From: Allosphingosinicella sp.
Lineage (GTDB): Bacteria; Pseudomonadota; Alphaproteobacteria; Sphingomonadales; Sphingomonadaceae
DNA length: 59,801 nt
Reading direction: 5' to 3'
Assembly (NCBI GenBank): GCA_030447665.1
Contig: JAUJOJ010000003.1
Location: 65,335 to 125,135, forward strand
The number at the start of each line of letters is the position of its first letter. Position 1 is the first letter of the stretch. Both the position numbers and the translations under genes were made by a program. This document shows positions 7,983-16,515 of this stretch, piece after piece. The notes under the pieces are model-generated. The model worked only from the letters and a program-made list of their open reading frames with translations. It was not told the origin of the DNA and searched no databases.

Positions 7983-9082
7983 CTACACGTTGAAGCGGAA
8001 CAGCATCACGTCGCCGTCCTTCGTCACATAGTCCTTGCCTTCCGAGCGGAGCTTGCCCGCGTCGCGCGCGCCGCTTTCACCGCCGAGCGCCACATAATCA
8101 TCATAGGCGATGGTCTCCGCGCGGATGAAGCCGCGCTGGAAATCGGTGTGGATCACGCCCGCCGCCTGCGGCGCCTTCGCGCCTTTCTCGACGGTCCAGG
8201 CGCGGGCCTCCTTGGGGCCCGCCGTGAAGAAGGTGATGAGGTCGAGAAGCTCGTAGCCGGCGCGGATGATGCGGCTGAGGCCCGTCTCCTCGAGCCCCAA
8301 ATCGCTCAGGAACTCGGCCCGGTCCTCCCTGGCATGGTGGCGATCTCCGCCTCGATCGCGGCCGAGATGATGACAGCCTTGGCGCCTTCCGCCGCCGCTT
8401 TCTCGAACACGCGCGCGCTGTGCGCATTGCCCCTTGCCGCATCGCCCTCATCGACATTGCAGACGTAGAGGATCGGCTTGGCGGTGAGCAGCTGGGCGCG
8501 CTCCAGCGCGATCCGCTCCTCCTCGTCCCTGGGCTGGGTGAGGCGCGCGGGCTTGGAATCCCGCAGCAGCTCCAGCGCCTGGCCGAGGACGGAGGCCTGC
8601 ACTTTGGCTTCCTTGTCGCCTTGGCCAGCGCGCTTGGCGAGGTTCGGCACCCGCTTCTCGAGGCTTTCGAGGTCGGCCAGCATCAGCTCGGTTTCGACCG
8701 TCTCCGCATCCGCGATCGGATCCACACGCCCCTCGACATGGGTTACGTCGCCGCCCTCGAAGCAGCGCAGCACGTGCACGATCGCGTCCACCTCGCGAAT
8801 ATTGGCGAGGAACTGGTTGCCGAGCCCTTCGCCCTTGGATGCGCCGCGGACGAGACCTGCAATGTCGACGAATTCGAGCTGAGTCTCGATGATGTTGGCG
8901 GATTTGGCGATTTTGGCAATCTCTTGCAGCCGGGGATCGGGCACCGCCACCCGCCCGACATTGGGCTCGATCGTGCAAAACGGGTAATTCGCCGCCTGCG
9001 CCGCCGCCGTCTCGGTGAGCGCATTGAACAAGGTCGACTTGCCGACATTCGGCAGCCCCACGATCCCGCAACGAAAACCCAT
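7983..9082 (-). pseudogene. ychF: Ribosome-associated GTPase/ATPase YchF (Obg family), single frameshift
   Basis: YchF (OLA1 family) is a near-universal P-loop protein that binds ribosomes and prefers ATP. The N-terminal frame holds GLPNVGKST (P-loop, residues 8-16), ANYPFCTIEPN (switch I) and [19 protein letters not shown] (G3 and after), then the coiled-coil insert. The frame is lost at about 8325, after EIATMP; reading one base over continues with [14 protein letters not shown] and the TGS domain to [10 protein letters not shown]. The span is 1100 bases, one short of 1101, and the shift lies beside a GGG run, so a missing base in the read is likelier than a dead gene. Confidence 0.9.
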
Positions 9083-9156
9083 GCGCTTCTAACTTTCCCG
9101 CCGATGATTTGGATGTCCGGGCCGGCCAAGCCGGCTCGCTCCCGCGGGCGCCCCTC

Positions 9157-9205
9157 TAGAGCACTTCCCGAAAAAGTGGGACCCGGTTTTTCGGGCGGTG
9201 CTCTA
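9157..9205. repeat. Short palindromic intergenic repeat (AGAGCA...TGCTCT type)
   Basis: TAGAGCAC and a GGTGCTCTA end pair around an inner hairpin CCCGAAAAAGTGGG / ACCCGGTTTTTCGGG. The shape is that of small palindromic repeats known in many alphaproteobacterial intergenic regions. It lies upstream of ychF. The rest of 9083-9260 shows no gene. Confidence 0.7.
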
Positions 9206-9260
9206 AAGCCTGATCGTCTTCGGTTCCGGCGTAGGGGACAGTTCTCAAGCAAAGTCATTG

Positions 9261-9867
9261 TTACGGGCGGCGTTCGACCTCTGCGCCTGTGTCGTCCACG
9301 ACCAGGATCGGCTTGACGCAAGGGCGCCCGTAGGCCTGCTCATAACTTTTGCCGAAGCAGGCGATCAGCCCGTCCACCACGTTGAGGTTCGGCGGCCATG
9401 CCATGGTGATAAGCAATTCCGGAAGGACCAGAGGCAGTCGGGTTGAAGTCCTTCGGCTTGGGAAGTGCGGCGAGCTGGCTGCGGGCCTCCAGGAGCGCTG
9501 GTCGGTCCCGCTTCAGAAAGGCTATGGTCGCATCGACGTAGTGGTTCCAGCCGATGAGATCGCTAGCGGCCGGCTTGCGCGACCGATCGAACAGGCGAAT
9601 GGCGCGACCAGTCTGCCCAACCTGTGCCCGCAGCTGCCCCTCGTGCCAATAAAGGCTGGAGCTCGAGCCATGTTTCTTTCGATAGCGCCTGATCAGGCTG
9701 GCCGCAGCCTTCCGGCAACCTGGAGTATGCGCAAGGGACCGCCATCCTCCGTTCAAGTCCTGATCGAAGTCCCGCAAGCTGAGGGACATCATCTTCTCCG
9801 CGTCATAGGCGCAGGGCTGGCCAGGTGCTGACGCAAAAAGAGCAATCAGGAGGAGCGACGGAATCAT
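9261..9867 (-). pseudogene. Exported protein of unknown function, frameshifted
   Basis: The protein starts MIPSLLLIALFASAPG, a signal peptide, with Cys soon after, and continues with a helical Arg/Lys-rich domain (CRKAAASLIRRYRKKHG, LYWHEGQLRAQVGQTGRAI) that may be a short helical repeat. Near 9425 the frame shifts: the continuation PELLITMAWPPNLNVVDGL then CFGKSYEQAYGRPCVKPILV and VERRP-stop lies one base over. The total (607 bases) is one base too long for a clean frame. No family recognised. It is preceded upstream by an oxygenase gene on the same strand. Confidence 0.55.
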
Positions 9868-9904
9868 TCGCGTGAACCTGTCGGCGAGGCGATCCTTGTC
9901 AAGC

Positions 9905-10522
9905 TCAAAGCCTGTAATTGAAGCTGATGCTGATCCGATCGCCCCGAGCCGCTTTTGGGCCGGTGCCGGGCACCACTTCATGCCTCAGCCAGCTTTCCCA
10001 CAGGAAGACGCGGCCGGGCGCCGGCTCGGCATAGACGAAGCTGCGCAGGCTCTCCGGCGCTTGGGCAAGGCGGGGAGGGGCCGCCATCATCATCGGCAGG
10101 CGCGGATCCTCGAGCTTCAGCGCCCCCGATCCCGGCGGCACGGCGACATAGACTGTGCCGGAAACGACGCTGTGCGGATGGATGTGCGCCGAATGCGCGC
10201 CGCCCGGCTTCAGGAGGTTGACCCAGAGGCTGTCGAGCTTCAGCCGCCGGCCGCCAAGGTCCATCGCGCAGTCCGCGGCAAAGGCGGCGACGTGCGGCTT
10301 GAGGAGCCGCACCAGCTCCCCGAAGCGCGGGTCGCGGCTCGGCAGATCATTGAGTGAGGCATAGGAGGTGTAGCCGCGATAGCCGTGGCTGCGGGACCAG
10401 CGCCGGCCGGCTTGGTCCTCCTCGGCCAGCGCCCGGCAGGCCTCGTCCAATTCCTCGACCAGCGCGGAGGCGCCGAGGTCGGATTCATAGAAATGGGTGG
10501 CGAAAAGCGCTCGGGTCGTCAT
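9905..10522 (-). CDS. Putative 2-oxoglutarate/Fe(II) oxygenase, TIGR02466-like
   Basis: The 205-residue protein has the double-stranded beta-helix motifs of this family: HIHPHSVVSGTVYV holds the first iron ligands, and a distal His in WLRHEVVPG is followed by the 2-oxoglutarate-binding Arg in RISISFNYRL. The N-terminus (ALFATHFYESDL) and the segment YRGYTSYASLNDLP are typical of TIGR02466 proteins, whose substrates are not known. The start is ATG with no competing site. The protein is probably cytoplasmic since no signal is visible. Confidence 0.8.
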   Translation of the reverse strand: MTTRALFATHFYESDLGASALVEELDEACRALAEEDQAGRRWSRSHGYRGYTSYASLNDLPSRDPRFGELVRLLKPHVAAFAADCAMDLGGRRLKLDSLWVNLLKPGGAHSAHIHPHSVVSGTVYVAVPPGSGALKLEDPRLPMMMAAPPRLAQAPESLRSFVYAEPAPGRVFLWESWLRHEVVPGTGPKAARGDRISISFNYRL

Positions 10523-10577
10523 CGACTGCTGCTAGCTCAACTCCGGTTGGGGATCGAGTCTCGCCCGATGGCAGCTC

Positions 10578-10904
10578 GCGCTGATCCGCGGTAGAATCCT
10601 GTCCCCCCGGAGCTATGGCCTGATGAGGACCCCGGCGCGGCTGAAGGATGGCCGCCTCGCCGACACTGGCCGCGCAAAGCAAGCGGCCGACACCGGGCAT
10701 TACGGAATGGGGTTCCGCATCCACAAGATCGGCGGGATGGCGACCATTGGCCACAGCGGATCGATCAACGGCTTCGAAAGTTCGATGTACATGCTGGCCG
10801 GCCGCAACATTGCGATCGTGGTGCTTTTAAACACGGGATCGGAGACGGACGTTACAGGCGAGCTGACCAATCACCTGTTCCAACACTTCAAGACGAAAAG
10901 CTAA
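10578..10904 (+). pseudogene. C-terminal remnant of a beta-lactamase-related serine hydrolase
   Basis: Only the last about 108 codons are visible. ILSPRSYGLMRTPARL, GHYGMGFRI, GHSGSINGFESSMYML and IAIVVLLNTGS are the C-terminal part of class C beta-lactamase/esterase-like proteins, where HSG replaces the KTG triad. The Ser-x-x-Lys and Tyr motifs of the N-terminal two thirds are absent; upstream lies the divergent oxygenase gene. It is best read as a leftover of a deleted gene. ATG 10623 is an internal Met, not a convincing start. Confidence 0.7.
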
Positions 10905-10959
10905 TGAGGGGCCATGACCGGCTCTCCTGCACGTATGAGCGCCGGCGGACCCCATTTGA

Positions 10960-11637
10960 TCATTTCCCCTGCTTTGGTTCCTCCTGCGGCCGTATGACGG
11001 CGTTGAAGAAGCTGTCCTCGTCGCCTCCTTGTGCTTTTGCCTGGCCCTTGGGCGCTACCGGCCGGCGCAGGCTCGGCGGCGGCGCGGGCACCGGCGGCGG
11101 GGGAGGCGGCGCACCAATCGCAAGGTCGGGGGGCGGCAAATCACTGGGCGCGGCGGGGCCCAGGCTTCCATCCGGGGCCGACGGCAGATCGGTGGTCCGC
11201 GCCATCATCTTGCGGTGGAGCATCGGCAGCTCCTCCAGCGGCGCGCAGTAACGCACGTAGAAATCGGGGAACATGTCGGCCGGATTGTCGAACATGATCG
11301 TTGCGGCGCTGCTCACCACGGCGACGCCTTCGGGCGAGACCACGAACGGCCGGAAGCCTTGGAGCCGGCCATCCTCTCCCTTGGCGTTGACGTCTCCGCA
11401 GATCGACTCGCCCGAGCCTGCCCGCACGTTGGCGTAGCGCGCGCTTGCCGGGTCCAGGATGGCCGCGCCCACGGCCGTCTGCGCCCGCGCCTGAAGCGCC
11501 GCCGGATCGGCGCCGCCGGCATTGACCATCGGATCCTCCATCCCCGCACCGGTACTGGCCGGGACCGTGCCGCCCCCATTCTCGTCCCGCTGCGAGTCGC
11601 ACCCCGAAAGCAGCAGGAGAATAAGCAGTCTTTTCAT
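10960..11637 (-). CDS. Proline-rich lipoprotein of unknown function
   Basis: The 225-residue protein has a lipoprotein signal MKRLLILLLLSGCDSQ (lipid-modified Cys at residue 13). A middle domain (ARAQTAVGAAILDPASARYANVRAG through FDNPADMFPDFYVRYCAP) has the look of a small folded periplasmic domain with two Cys. The C-terminal third is Pro-rich (PPPDLAIGAPPPPPPVPAPPP) and ends in charged residues. It may span the periplasm, but that is inference. No named family recognised. Confidence 0.65.
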   Translation of the reverse strand: MKRLLILLLLSGCDSQRDENGGGTVPASTGAGMEDPMVNAGGADPAALQARAQTAVGAAILDPASARYANVRAGSGESICGDVNAKGEDGRLQGFRPFVVSPEGVAVVSSAATIMFDNPADMFPDFYVRYCAPLEELPMLHRKMMARTTDLPSAPDGSLGPAAPSDLPPPDLAIGAPPPPPPVPAPPPSLRRPVAPKGQAKAQGGDEDSFFNAVIRPQEEPKQGK

Positions 11638-11818
11638 CGACCTGTCCTCGCAATCGATCGGCGGTGATGCCGGGATAGATGAATTCGGGGCGGAGCTTAA
11701 CCCCGCACATGACTGCTTTCAGGAACTCAGAGGCCTTTCAGCCGGTTAAGCATGCTTCCGGACCTCGAGGCGAGCAGTTGAGAGCCCGCGGAGCGTTCCC
11801 CGCGATTGGAGGAAAGAG

Positions 11819-12322
11819 ATGAAAAGCCGCTATTCCGCCACTGCCCTGGTGATGGCCATGCTGGTCCCCGCCGCCGCCGTCGCGCAGCAGCAACCGGCCG
11901 GTCAAACGCCGCCTGCAGGCGAAGCGCAGCCCGCCGCACAGCAAGGGCCCTGTCCCGAGGGAACCATCGCGGCGCGCCCGATCGAGCAGCAGCAGGCCCA
12001 GCCTGGCGGCGGCGAGGCGCAGCAGGCCGCTTCTGCGCAGACCCAAGACAAGCAGCAGGAGGGCGCGCAGCGGCCCCCGGTCGGAAAAGAGGTCGGCGGT
12101 GCGGTTGGCGGCACGGTTGGGCAGACGGCAGGCGCGGTGGTCGCGGGTCCGGTCGGCGCCGCAGCCGGCGGCGTGCTGCTCGGCCGCTTGGGAGAGGCCG
12201 TGGGCGGCCTTTTCAAGAAGGGCGACAAGAAGAAAGAAAAGGCCAAGAAGCAGCAGCAGGCCGCCGCGAACGCCCAGACGCAACCGGCCGACATCCTCTG
12301 CGTCACGCCCCCGCAGGAGTGA
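11819..12322 (+). CDS. Exported glycine-zipper protein, function unknown
   Basis: The 167-residue product follows GGAGGAAAGAG and has a signal peptide (MKSRYSATALVMAMLVPAAAVAQ). After a Gln/Ala/Pro-rich stretch comes VGGAVGGTVGQTAGAVVAGPVG and AAAGGVLLGRLGEAVGGLF, a Gly-zipper hairpin of the kind that inserts in or lines the outer membrane, then a Lys/Gln-rich tail (KKEKAKKQQQ) and a short end with one Cys. Glycine-zipper proteins of this sort are often outer-membrane or stress-linked; the exact role here is unknown. Confidence 0.7.
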   Translation: MKSRYSATALVMAMLVPAAAVAQQQPAGQTPPAGEAQPAAQQGPCPEGTIAARPIEQQQAQPGGGEAQQAASAQTQDKQQEGAQRPPVGKEVGGAVGGTVGQTAGAVVAGPVGAAAGGVLLGRLGEAVGGLFKKGDKKKEKAKKQQQAAANAQTQPADILCVTPPQE

Positions 12323-12358
12323 GGCTGGGTCGCTTTCGCTGAAGGGTCTTTGCCGCCG

Positions 12359-12928
12359 CTAATCCTGCAGCCGCAGCGCGACCTCGTTCATGAAGCGGGC
12401 ATCGTCGCCCTTGGCCAGCCATTCGGCTTCGGCGGCGATGGCGCCGAGCATGCTCGCGAGCGGGTCCGTCTCCGCCTTCGCATAATTGCCGAGCACATGG
12501 CCGGTGACACGATCCTTGTGTCCCGGATGGCCGATGCCGATGCGGACGCGTCTGAACGGATCGCCGATATGGGCTTCGGTCGAGCGCAGGCCGTTATGCC
12601 CCGCCGTGCCGCCGCCGACCTTCACCTTCACCTTGAGCGGCGCAAGGTCGAGCTCGTCGTGGAAGACGGTGACGTCGCCGGCCTCCTTCTTGAAGAAGTC
12701 CATCGCGGCGCGGACGGCGCGCCCGCTGTCGTTCATGAAGGTGGCGGGTTTGAGGAGCAGGATGCGGCAGGATCCGATCCGGCCCTGCTGGGCCCAGCCC
12801 TGGAAGCTCTTCCTGGGCGGCTCGAAGCCGTGGATCTCGGCGATGGCATCCACCGCCATGAAGCCGACATTGTGCCGGTGCATCGCATATTGCGCGCCCG
12901 GATTGCCGAGGCCGACCCAGATCTGCAC
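12359..12928 (-). CDS. pth: Peptidyl-tRNA hydrolase
   Basis: Pth frees tRNA from stalled peptidyl-tRNA. Signature blocks are VGLGNPGAQYAMHRHNVGFMA (catalytic His in RHN), KPATFMNDSG, FHDELDLAP (catalytic Asp) and GGGTAGHNGLRS. I place the start at GTG 12926-12928, giving VQIWVGLGNPG and about 189 residues, the family length; the frame runs on upstream to a TTG at 13042, which would add a 38-residue extension. It follows rplY on the same strand, a common alphaproteobacterial order. Confidence 0.93.
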   Translation of the reverse strand: MQIWVGLGNPGAQYAMHRHNVGFMAVDAIAEIHGFEPPRKSFQGWAQQGRIGSCRILLLKPATFMNDSGRAVRAAMDFFKKEAGDVTVFHDELDLAPLKVKVKVGGGTAGHNGLRSTEAHIGDPFRRVRIGIGHPGHKDRVTGHVLGNYAKAETDPLASMLGAIAAEAEWLAKGDDARFMNEVALRLQD

Positions 12929-13044
12929 CGGCTCGAACTCCCAATGCTCGGCGGATTCAGCGGAACGGAGCCCGCTAGGCTGGCCCGGCACCTCCACCGG
13001 CTTCGAGCCGAGGAAGGAGCCGAGCCAGGAAAGGAAGGACAAGC

Positions 13045-13715
13045 TTATTCCTGCGTCTGCGCAGGCTCGTCCTTGTCCTCGTCGCCGCGGGCCGCGTCGG
13101 TTGCGGGGACCTCGTCGGCCGGAACGTCGCCGTCGGCGCTGGCGGTCATGCCGGATGACGGCACGATCGTCGCGATCGTGAAGTCGCGGTCGGTGATCGC
13201 CGAGCTGGAGCCCTGCGGCAGGGTGACGGCGGAGATGTGGAGCGAATCGCCGATGTCGAGGCCGGCGAGGCTGATCTCGATCTCGTCCGGGATCTCGGCC
13301 GCGTCGCAGACGAGCTCGAGCTCGTGGCGGACGGCGTTGAGCACGCCGCCGCGCTTCAGGCCGCGCGATTCCTCCTCACCAGTGAAGCGGATCGGCACCG
13401 CGACATGAACCTGGCTGTGCTCGGAGATGCGCAGGAAATCGACATGCAGCGGGCGGTCCGTGACCGGATGGAATTGGACGTCCTTGGGCAGCGTGCGAGC
13501 CGGGGTGCCGCCGACGTCGATCATCACCACCGAATTCATGAAGTGGCCGCTGTTCAGCGCCTTCATCAGCGCCTTTTCCTCGACGTGGATGGCGAGGGCC
13601 TCTTCCTTGTTGCCGTAAACCACGGCGGGGACGCGGCCTTCGCGACGCATTGCACGGGAGGCTCCTTGCCAGCCCGTTCGCGCGTCTCGGCCGACAGCGT
13701 AAGCTGTTCGCTCAT
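13045..13715 (-). pseudogene. rplY: 50S ribosomal protein L25 (Ctc/TL5 type), single frameshift
   Basis: L25 binds 5S rRNA; this is the long two-domain Ctc type. The expected start [17 protein letters not shown] is at 13713-13715 in one frame, and [21 protein letters not shown] onward is in another. The join is at about 13660-13667, where AAGGAGCC stands in place of an expected AAGGGAGCC; the gene is 671 bases, one short. The C-terminal beta domain ([20 protein letters not shown]) and an acidic tail are intact. Since the protein is well conserved, loss of one G from a run in the sequence is the likely cause. Confidence 0.9.
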
Positions 13716-13859
13716 TTCGCATGCCTTTCAAACCTGATTGATCAACGGTTCCGCGCTCACGCCTCCAGGGATGACCATGAACGGGGAAGGGGCGGCCTAT
13801 AGGTGAGACCGCCCCCTCTGGCAAGTTACGCCGCCGGCGGGCTCAGCTCTCGGCGGAGC

Positions 13860-14744
13860 TCAGCTCTTCACTCGCTCCGCCTTGATGCCCTTCTTGGCGA
13901 GGAGCTGCTGAACGCTGTCCTTGCCGCCGAGATGGCCGGCGCCCACCGCCATGAACACGGTGCCGGGCTTGTCGAGCCGCGCATCGATCCACTCGGCCCA
14001 GCGGGCGTTGCGATCGGTGAACAGGGCCTTGCGAAGCTCAGGCGTTTTCAACATTCCCTCGTTCATCACGGCGGCGAGCCTGTCGACATCGCCGGACGCC
14101 CAGCTATCCATCATGGTCGCGATAACTGTGTCCGCCTTGTCGCCCTCGTCGAGATACTCGCCGAGCATCTTGAGCTGGAGATCGGCGGGAAGCGAGTCGA
14201 ACAGATCGAGCTGCCACTCGATGCTCTCGACCTCGCCAACCGTCTTGCCGTCCTTCTCCGCGGCGGCCTTCAGGATCATCTCGGAGCCCTTGTCCGGCGT
14301 TATCCCCTTCCTCGCGAAGCGGATCATGGCGAGCTGGTTGGACGCGAACCAGGGCTCGAACCGATCGAGTGCATTGGCCGGCGCACCCACCGCGCCCAGC
14401 TCGGCGGCCAGCTTCCTGGCCTTCTCGGGCGCCAGCTTCGCGGTCAGGGTCTTGCCGCTCTTGTCGACCGCCTTGTCCATCACCAGCGCCTGCACCTTGG
14501 CAGGATCCGGCATCTTGGCCTCGAACACCACTTCCTTGGACTGGTCGTAGGCTGCCTTCACCTCGTCGTTGAACCACTCCTTCTTCCCGTGAAATGCGTG
14601 GACGGTGCCGAACAGGTAGATCGTCGTGTCCTCGTCCTTCACCACCCACAGGGCGGGGTCGGCATCGGGCAGTGCGGCAGGCACCTGGGCCATAGCGGGA
14701 AAGGCAACAGCCGCGAACAGGGCTGCCAGGATGGTCTTCTTCAT
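13860..14744 (-). CDS. TraB/GumN family protein, exported
   Basis: The 294-residue protein has a cleavable signal (MKKTILAALFAAVAFPAMAQ). The TraB/GumN marks are the N-terminal GTVH motif in IYLFGTVHAFHGK and the C-terminal AVGAGHLGGKDSVQQLL, which in this superfamily (related to Tiki metalloproteases) bear the possible metal-binding His and Glu. A periplasmic role is likely; the true substrate is unknown. AGGAGAG precedes the ATG. The gene has no close same-strand partner. Confidence 0.88.
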   Translation of the reverse strand: MKKTILAALFAAVAFPAMAQVPAALPDADPALWVVKDEDTTIYLFGTVHAFHGKKEWFNDEVKAAYDQSKEVVFEAKMPDPAKVQALVMDKAVDKSGKTLTAKLAPEKARKLAAELGAVGAPANALDRFEPWFASNQLAMIRFARKGITPDKGSEMILKAAAEKDGKTVGEVESIEWQLDLFDSLPADLQLKMLGEYLDEGDKADTVIATMMDSWASGDVDRLAAVMNEGMLKTPELRKALFTDRNARWAEWIDARLDKPGTVFMAVGAGHLGGKDSVQQLLAKKGIKAERVKS

Positions 14745-14811
14745 TGTCAGTCTCTCCTTTTGTGAGTTGCTTAAAACTAAATCTCAACGTCAACTCTCAG
14801 AGGTCTGCGGA

Positions 14812-15158
14812 TCAGCGATACTTTTTCCAAAGAAAGATTGCGCTCGCGACCGCCATGGTGGCGATGTAGATGATGATGCCGTTAGGCGGGGGACGAAGCC
14901 ACCGCGCCATGCAAGCCACCAGACGGGCGCTCCGAACCCGAAGACGTAGGGCGAAGAGTGCACCGGTCTTGTAGACGTCCGCTTCCTGCTCATCGATGAT
15001 CCGATGCCAGTAGAGGCTTATCGCCGGCAGGAACACGCCGAACACCAGGATGGCGAGGAACCGGCGCCAGTGGATCGCGCCGCTGTGAAGACGTAGATTT
15101 GCAAAGAGTCGCCACCGGTCTTGTAGACGTTCGCTTCCTGCTGCAGCGCGGAAAGCAT
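14812..15158 (-). pseudogene. Small membrane protein with repeated YKTG motif, frameshifted
   Basis: Pieced across frames, the product starts MLSALQQEANVYKTG, continues LFANLRLHSGAIHWRRFLAI, VFGVFLPAISLYWHRIIDE, QEADVYKTGALFA, YVFGFGAPVWWLAWRGG and ends IIIYIATMAVASAIFLWKKY. Two or three hydrophobic segments imply a membrane protein of about 115 residues. The motif QEA(N/D)VYKTG occurs twice. Shifts are needed near 15115, 14950 and 14895 (the last in a run of C). The start lies 4 bases after the stop of the upstream lipoprotein frame, suggesting an operon. Function unknown. Confidence 0.45.
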
Positions 15159-15162
15159 CGAA

Positions 15163-15636
15163 TCAAGGTGCCATCACCACGGTCGGGCCACGATGCCCGC
15201 TCGCCGCCACAAGGCCGAGGGGCCAGTGCGTTCCATCTTCAAAAATCTCCTCGATCCCCATTTCGAACAGTCTGCGACGACCGAAGTCTCTCGCGCTTCG
15301 CATGGAAGCGCCGCTCCAGTGATCCGCGGACCGGCAAAAGTTGTAACGCTGACGGACAACGATGCGGCCTGAGGCGATTTGCACGCGTCTCGCCAGCATT
15401 GCTGCCGACAGGCCGAGGCGTCCACCAGAAGCGCCGTTGTGATCAAAGTTGTAACGCTGAACAACGCGCGATTTGCGGTCTCGCCAGCCTTGAGGCGTAC
15501 CCGTACCGACGTGACATCGAGCGGGGCTGCGGCTGGTGGCGGTCGAAGTGGCGGGTCGCGGCGGTCTGCCGACCTTTTCCCAAGCTCGCGACGCCGCACA
15601 AGCTGAAAGCACCCCCACCGCCAGACACAGACCCAT
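15163..15636 (-). CDS. Putative lipoprotein of unknown function, frame uncertain
   Basis: The frame starts MGLCLAVGVLSACAASRAWE, a lipoprotein signal with Cys after LSA, and ends FEMGIEEIFEDGTHWPLGLV then GHRGPTVVMAP. The middle contains two copies of the pattern QRYNF followed by Ser/Gly/Ala-rich residues, seen in the DNA as two AAGTTGTAACGCTGA blocks at about 15338 and 15441. An Arg-rich stretch around residues 25-60 could come from two compensating shifts, since a neighbouring frame reads DVTSVRVRLKAGETANRALF. The ATG at 15636 and tight spacing to the next gene support it; function unknown. Confidence 0.4.
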   Translation of the reverse strand: MGLCLAVGVLSACAASRAWEKVGRPPRPATSTATSRSPARCHVGTGTPQGWRDRKSRVVQRYNFDHNGASGGRLGLSAAMLARRVQIASGRIVVRQRYNFCRSADHWSGASMRSARDFGRRRLFEMGIEEIFEDGTHWPLGLVAASGHRGPTVVMAP

Positions 15637-15740
15637 TCCTAAGCTCTGCTTGATGATCTCTCGACAAAGAAAATGTCGGCTTCGCACCCAACGGGCACGT
15701 CTCAGCCAACATCCGCTCCTTGGCTGTCCGGATCAAACGA

Positions 15741-16346
15741 TCAGACAGCGGATTCGAAAAACAGGACATAGATGAGCCGGCCATTTTTCAGGCTGTCGCC
15801 AAAGCCCGGACCGGCCGTGTGCCAGAGCCACGGGCGCAGCAGGACGAGGCGGTTGAACCGCATCGGGACCTGCATGATCATCTCCCATTTTGAAGGGTCG
15901 AGCGTGTCCTGCTCCACGATGTCTCGATGCATGTCTTCGAAAGAGGAATAGCCGTGAGCGCGCCATTGCTCCGGGGCGGTCAGCGCCCGGTCCGTCCCGG
16001 TTCGAATGTGACGGAAAAATTCGGTACCTCCCTGGCAATCCTCGGGCCTGCTCAAATAGAGGATCCCGGACCAATGTGCGGCATCCGCATGCACTCTCGC
16101 CTTTCCAACGTCGGTGCCGAGCGTGATCCGAAACTTGCCATGTGATTGAGGCGGGGAGAGGGGCCTCAAAGGCTCATCAACAATGTGTGAGACCTCCTCG
16201 GCAAGCCCCGGGATGTTCACGCGCTGAAGGGAGTTGCGGCCCGGAAACGGGGCCTCGTTATCGGGATAATCGAGCCGCAATGCCGCCTCCCGCAGGGCAG
16301 CAGCGTTGTCCAGGAATTCGTCTACAATGATCAGCGAGCGATGCAT
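15741..16346 (-). CDS. DUF6445 family protein (2OG-Fe(II)-oxygenase-like fold)
   Basis: The 201-residue protein reads MHRSLIIVDEFLDNAAALRE at its start, the usual opening of DUF6445. The iron-type motif is VHADAAHWSGILYLS with a distal His in LLRPWLWHTAGPGFG and Arg in GRLIYVLFF. DUF6445 proteins in alphaproteobacteria often occur with TonB receptors and tryptophan halogenases, but no such partner is here. It is divergent from the S9 peptidase gene at 16516. The substrate is not known. Confidence 0.75.
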   Translation of the reverse strand: MHRSLIIVDEFLDNAAALREAALRLDYPDNEAPFPGRNSLQRVNIPGLAEEVSHIVDEPLRPLSPPQSHGKFRITLGTDVGKARVHADAAHWSGILYLSRPEDCQGGTEFFRHIRTGTDRALTAPEQWRAHGYSSFEDMHRDIVEQDTLDPSKWEMIMQVPMRFNRLVLLRPWLWHTAGPGFGDSLKNGRLIYVLFFESAV

Positions 16347-16515
16347 TCGTCAGCTCCATCAGCCTTCACCAGCACATAGGAGTCGAGACTTCCGACCGCC
16401 AGTGACGCGAGAATGAAGCGTTTCAACGGTCCTGCGGCTTCGACCAGCTGCGAAGTTTCCGGTTGCGCTTGGCCTTTGGTCATGAAAGCGTTCGCCAACC
16501 CGAGAGGAACCCAAG

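Noticed and set aside
10499..10535. Start of a complete beta-lactamase gene near the oxygenase start
   Set aside because: No Ser-x-x-Lys motif or start codon is found in any frame upstream of the C-terminal part.
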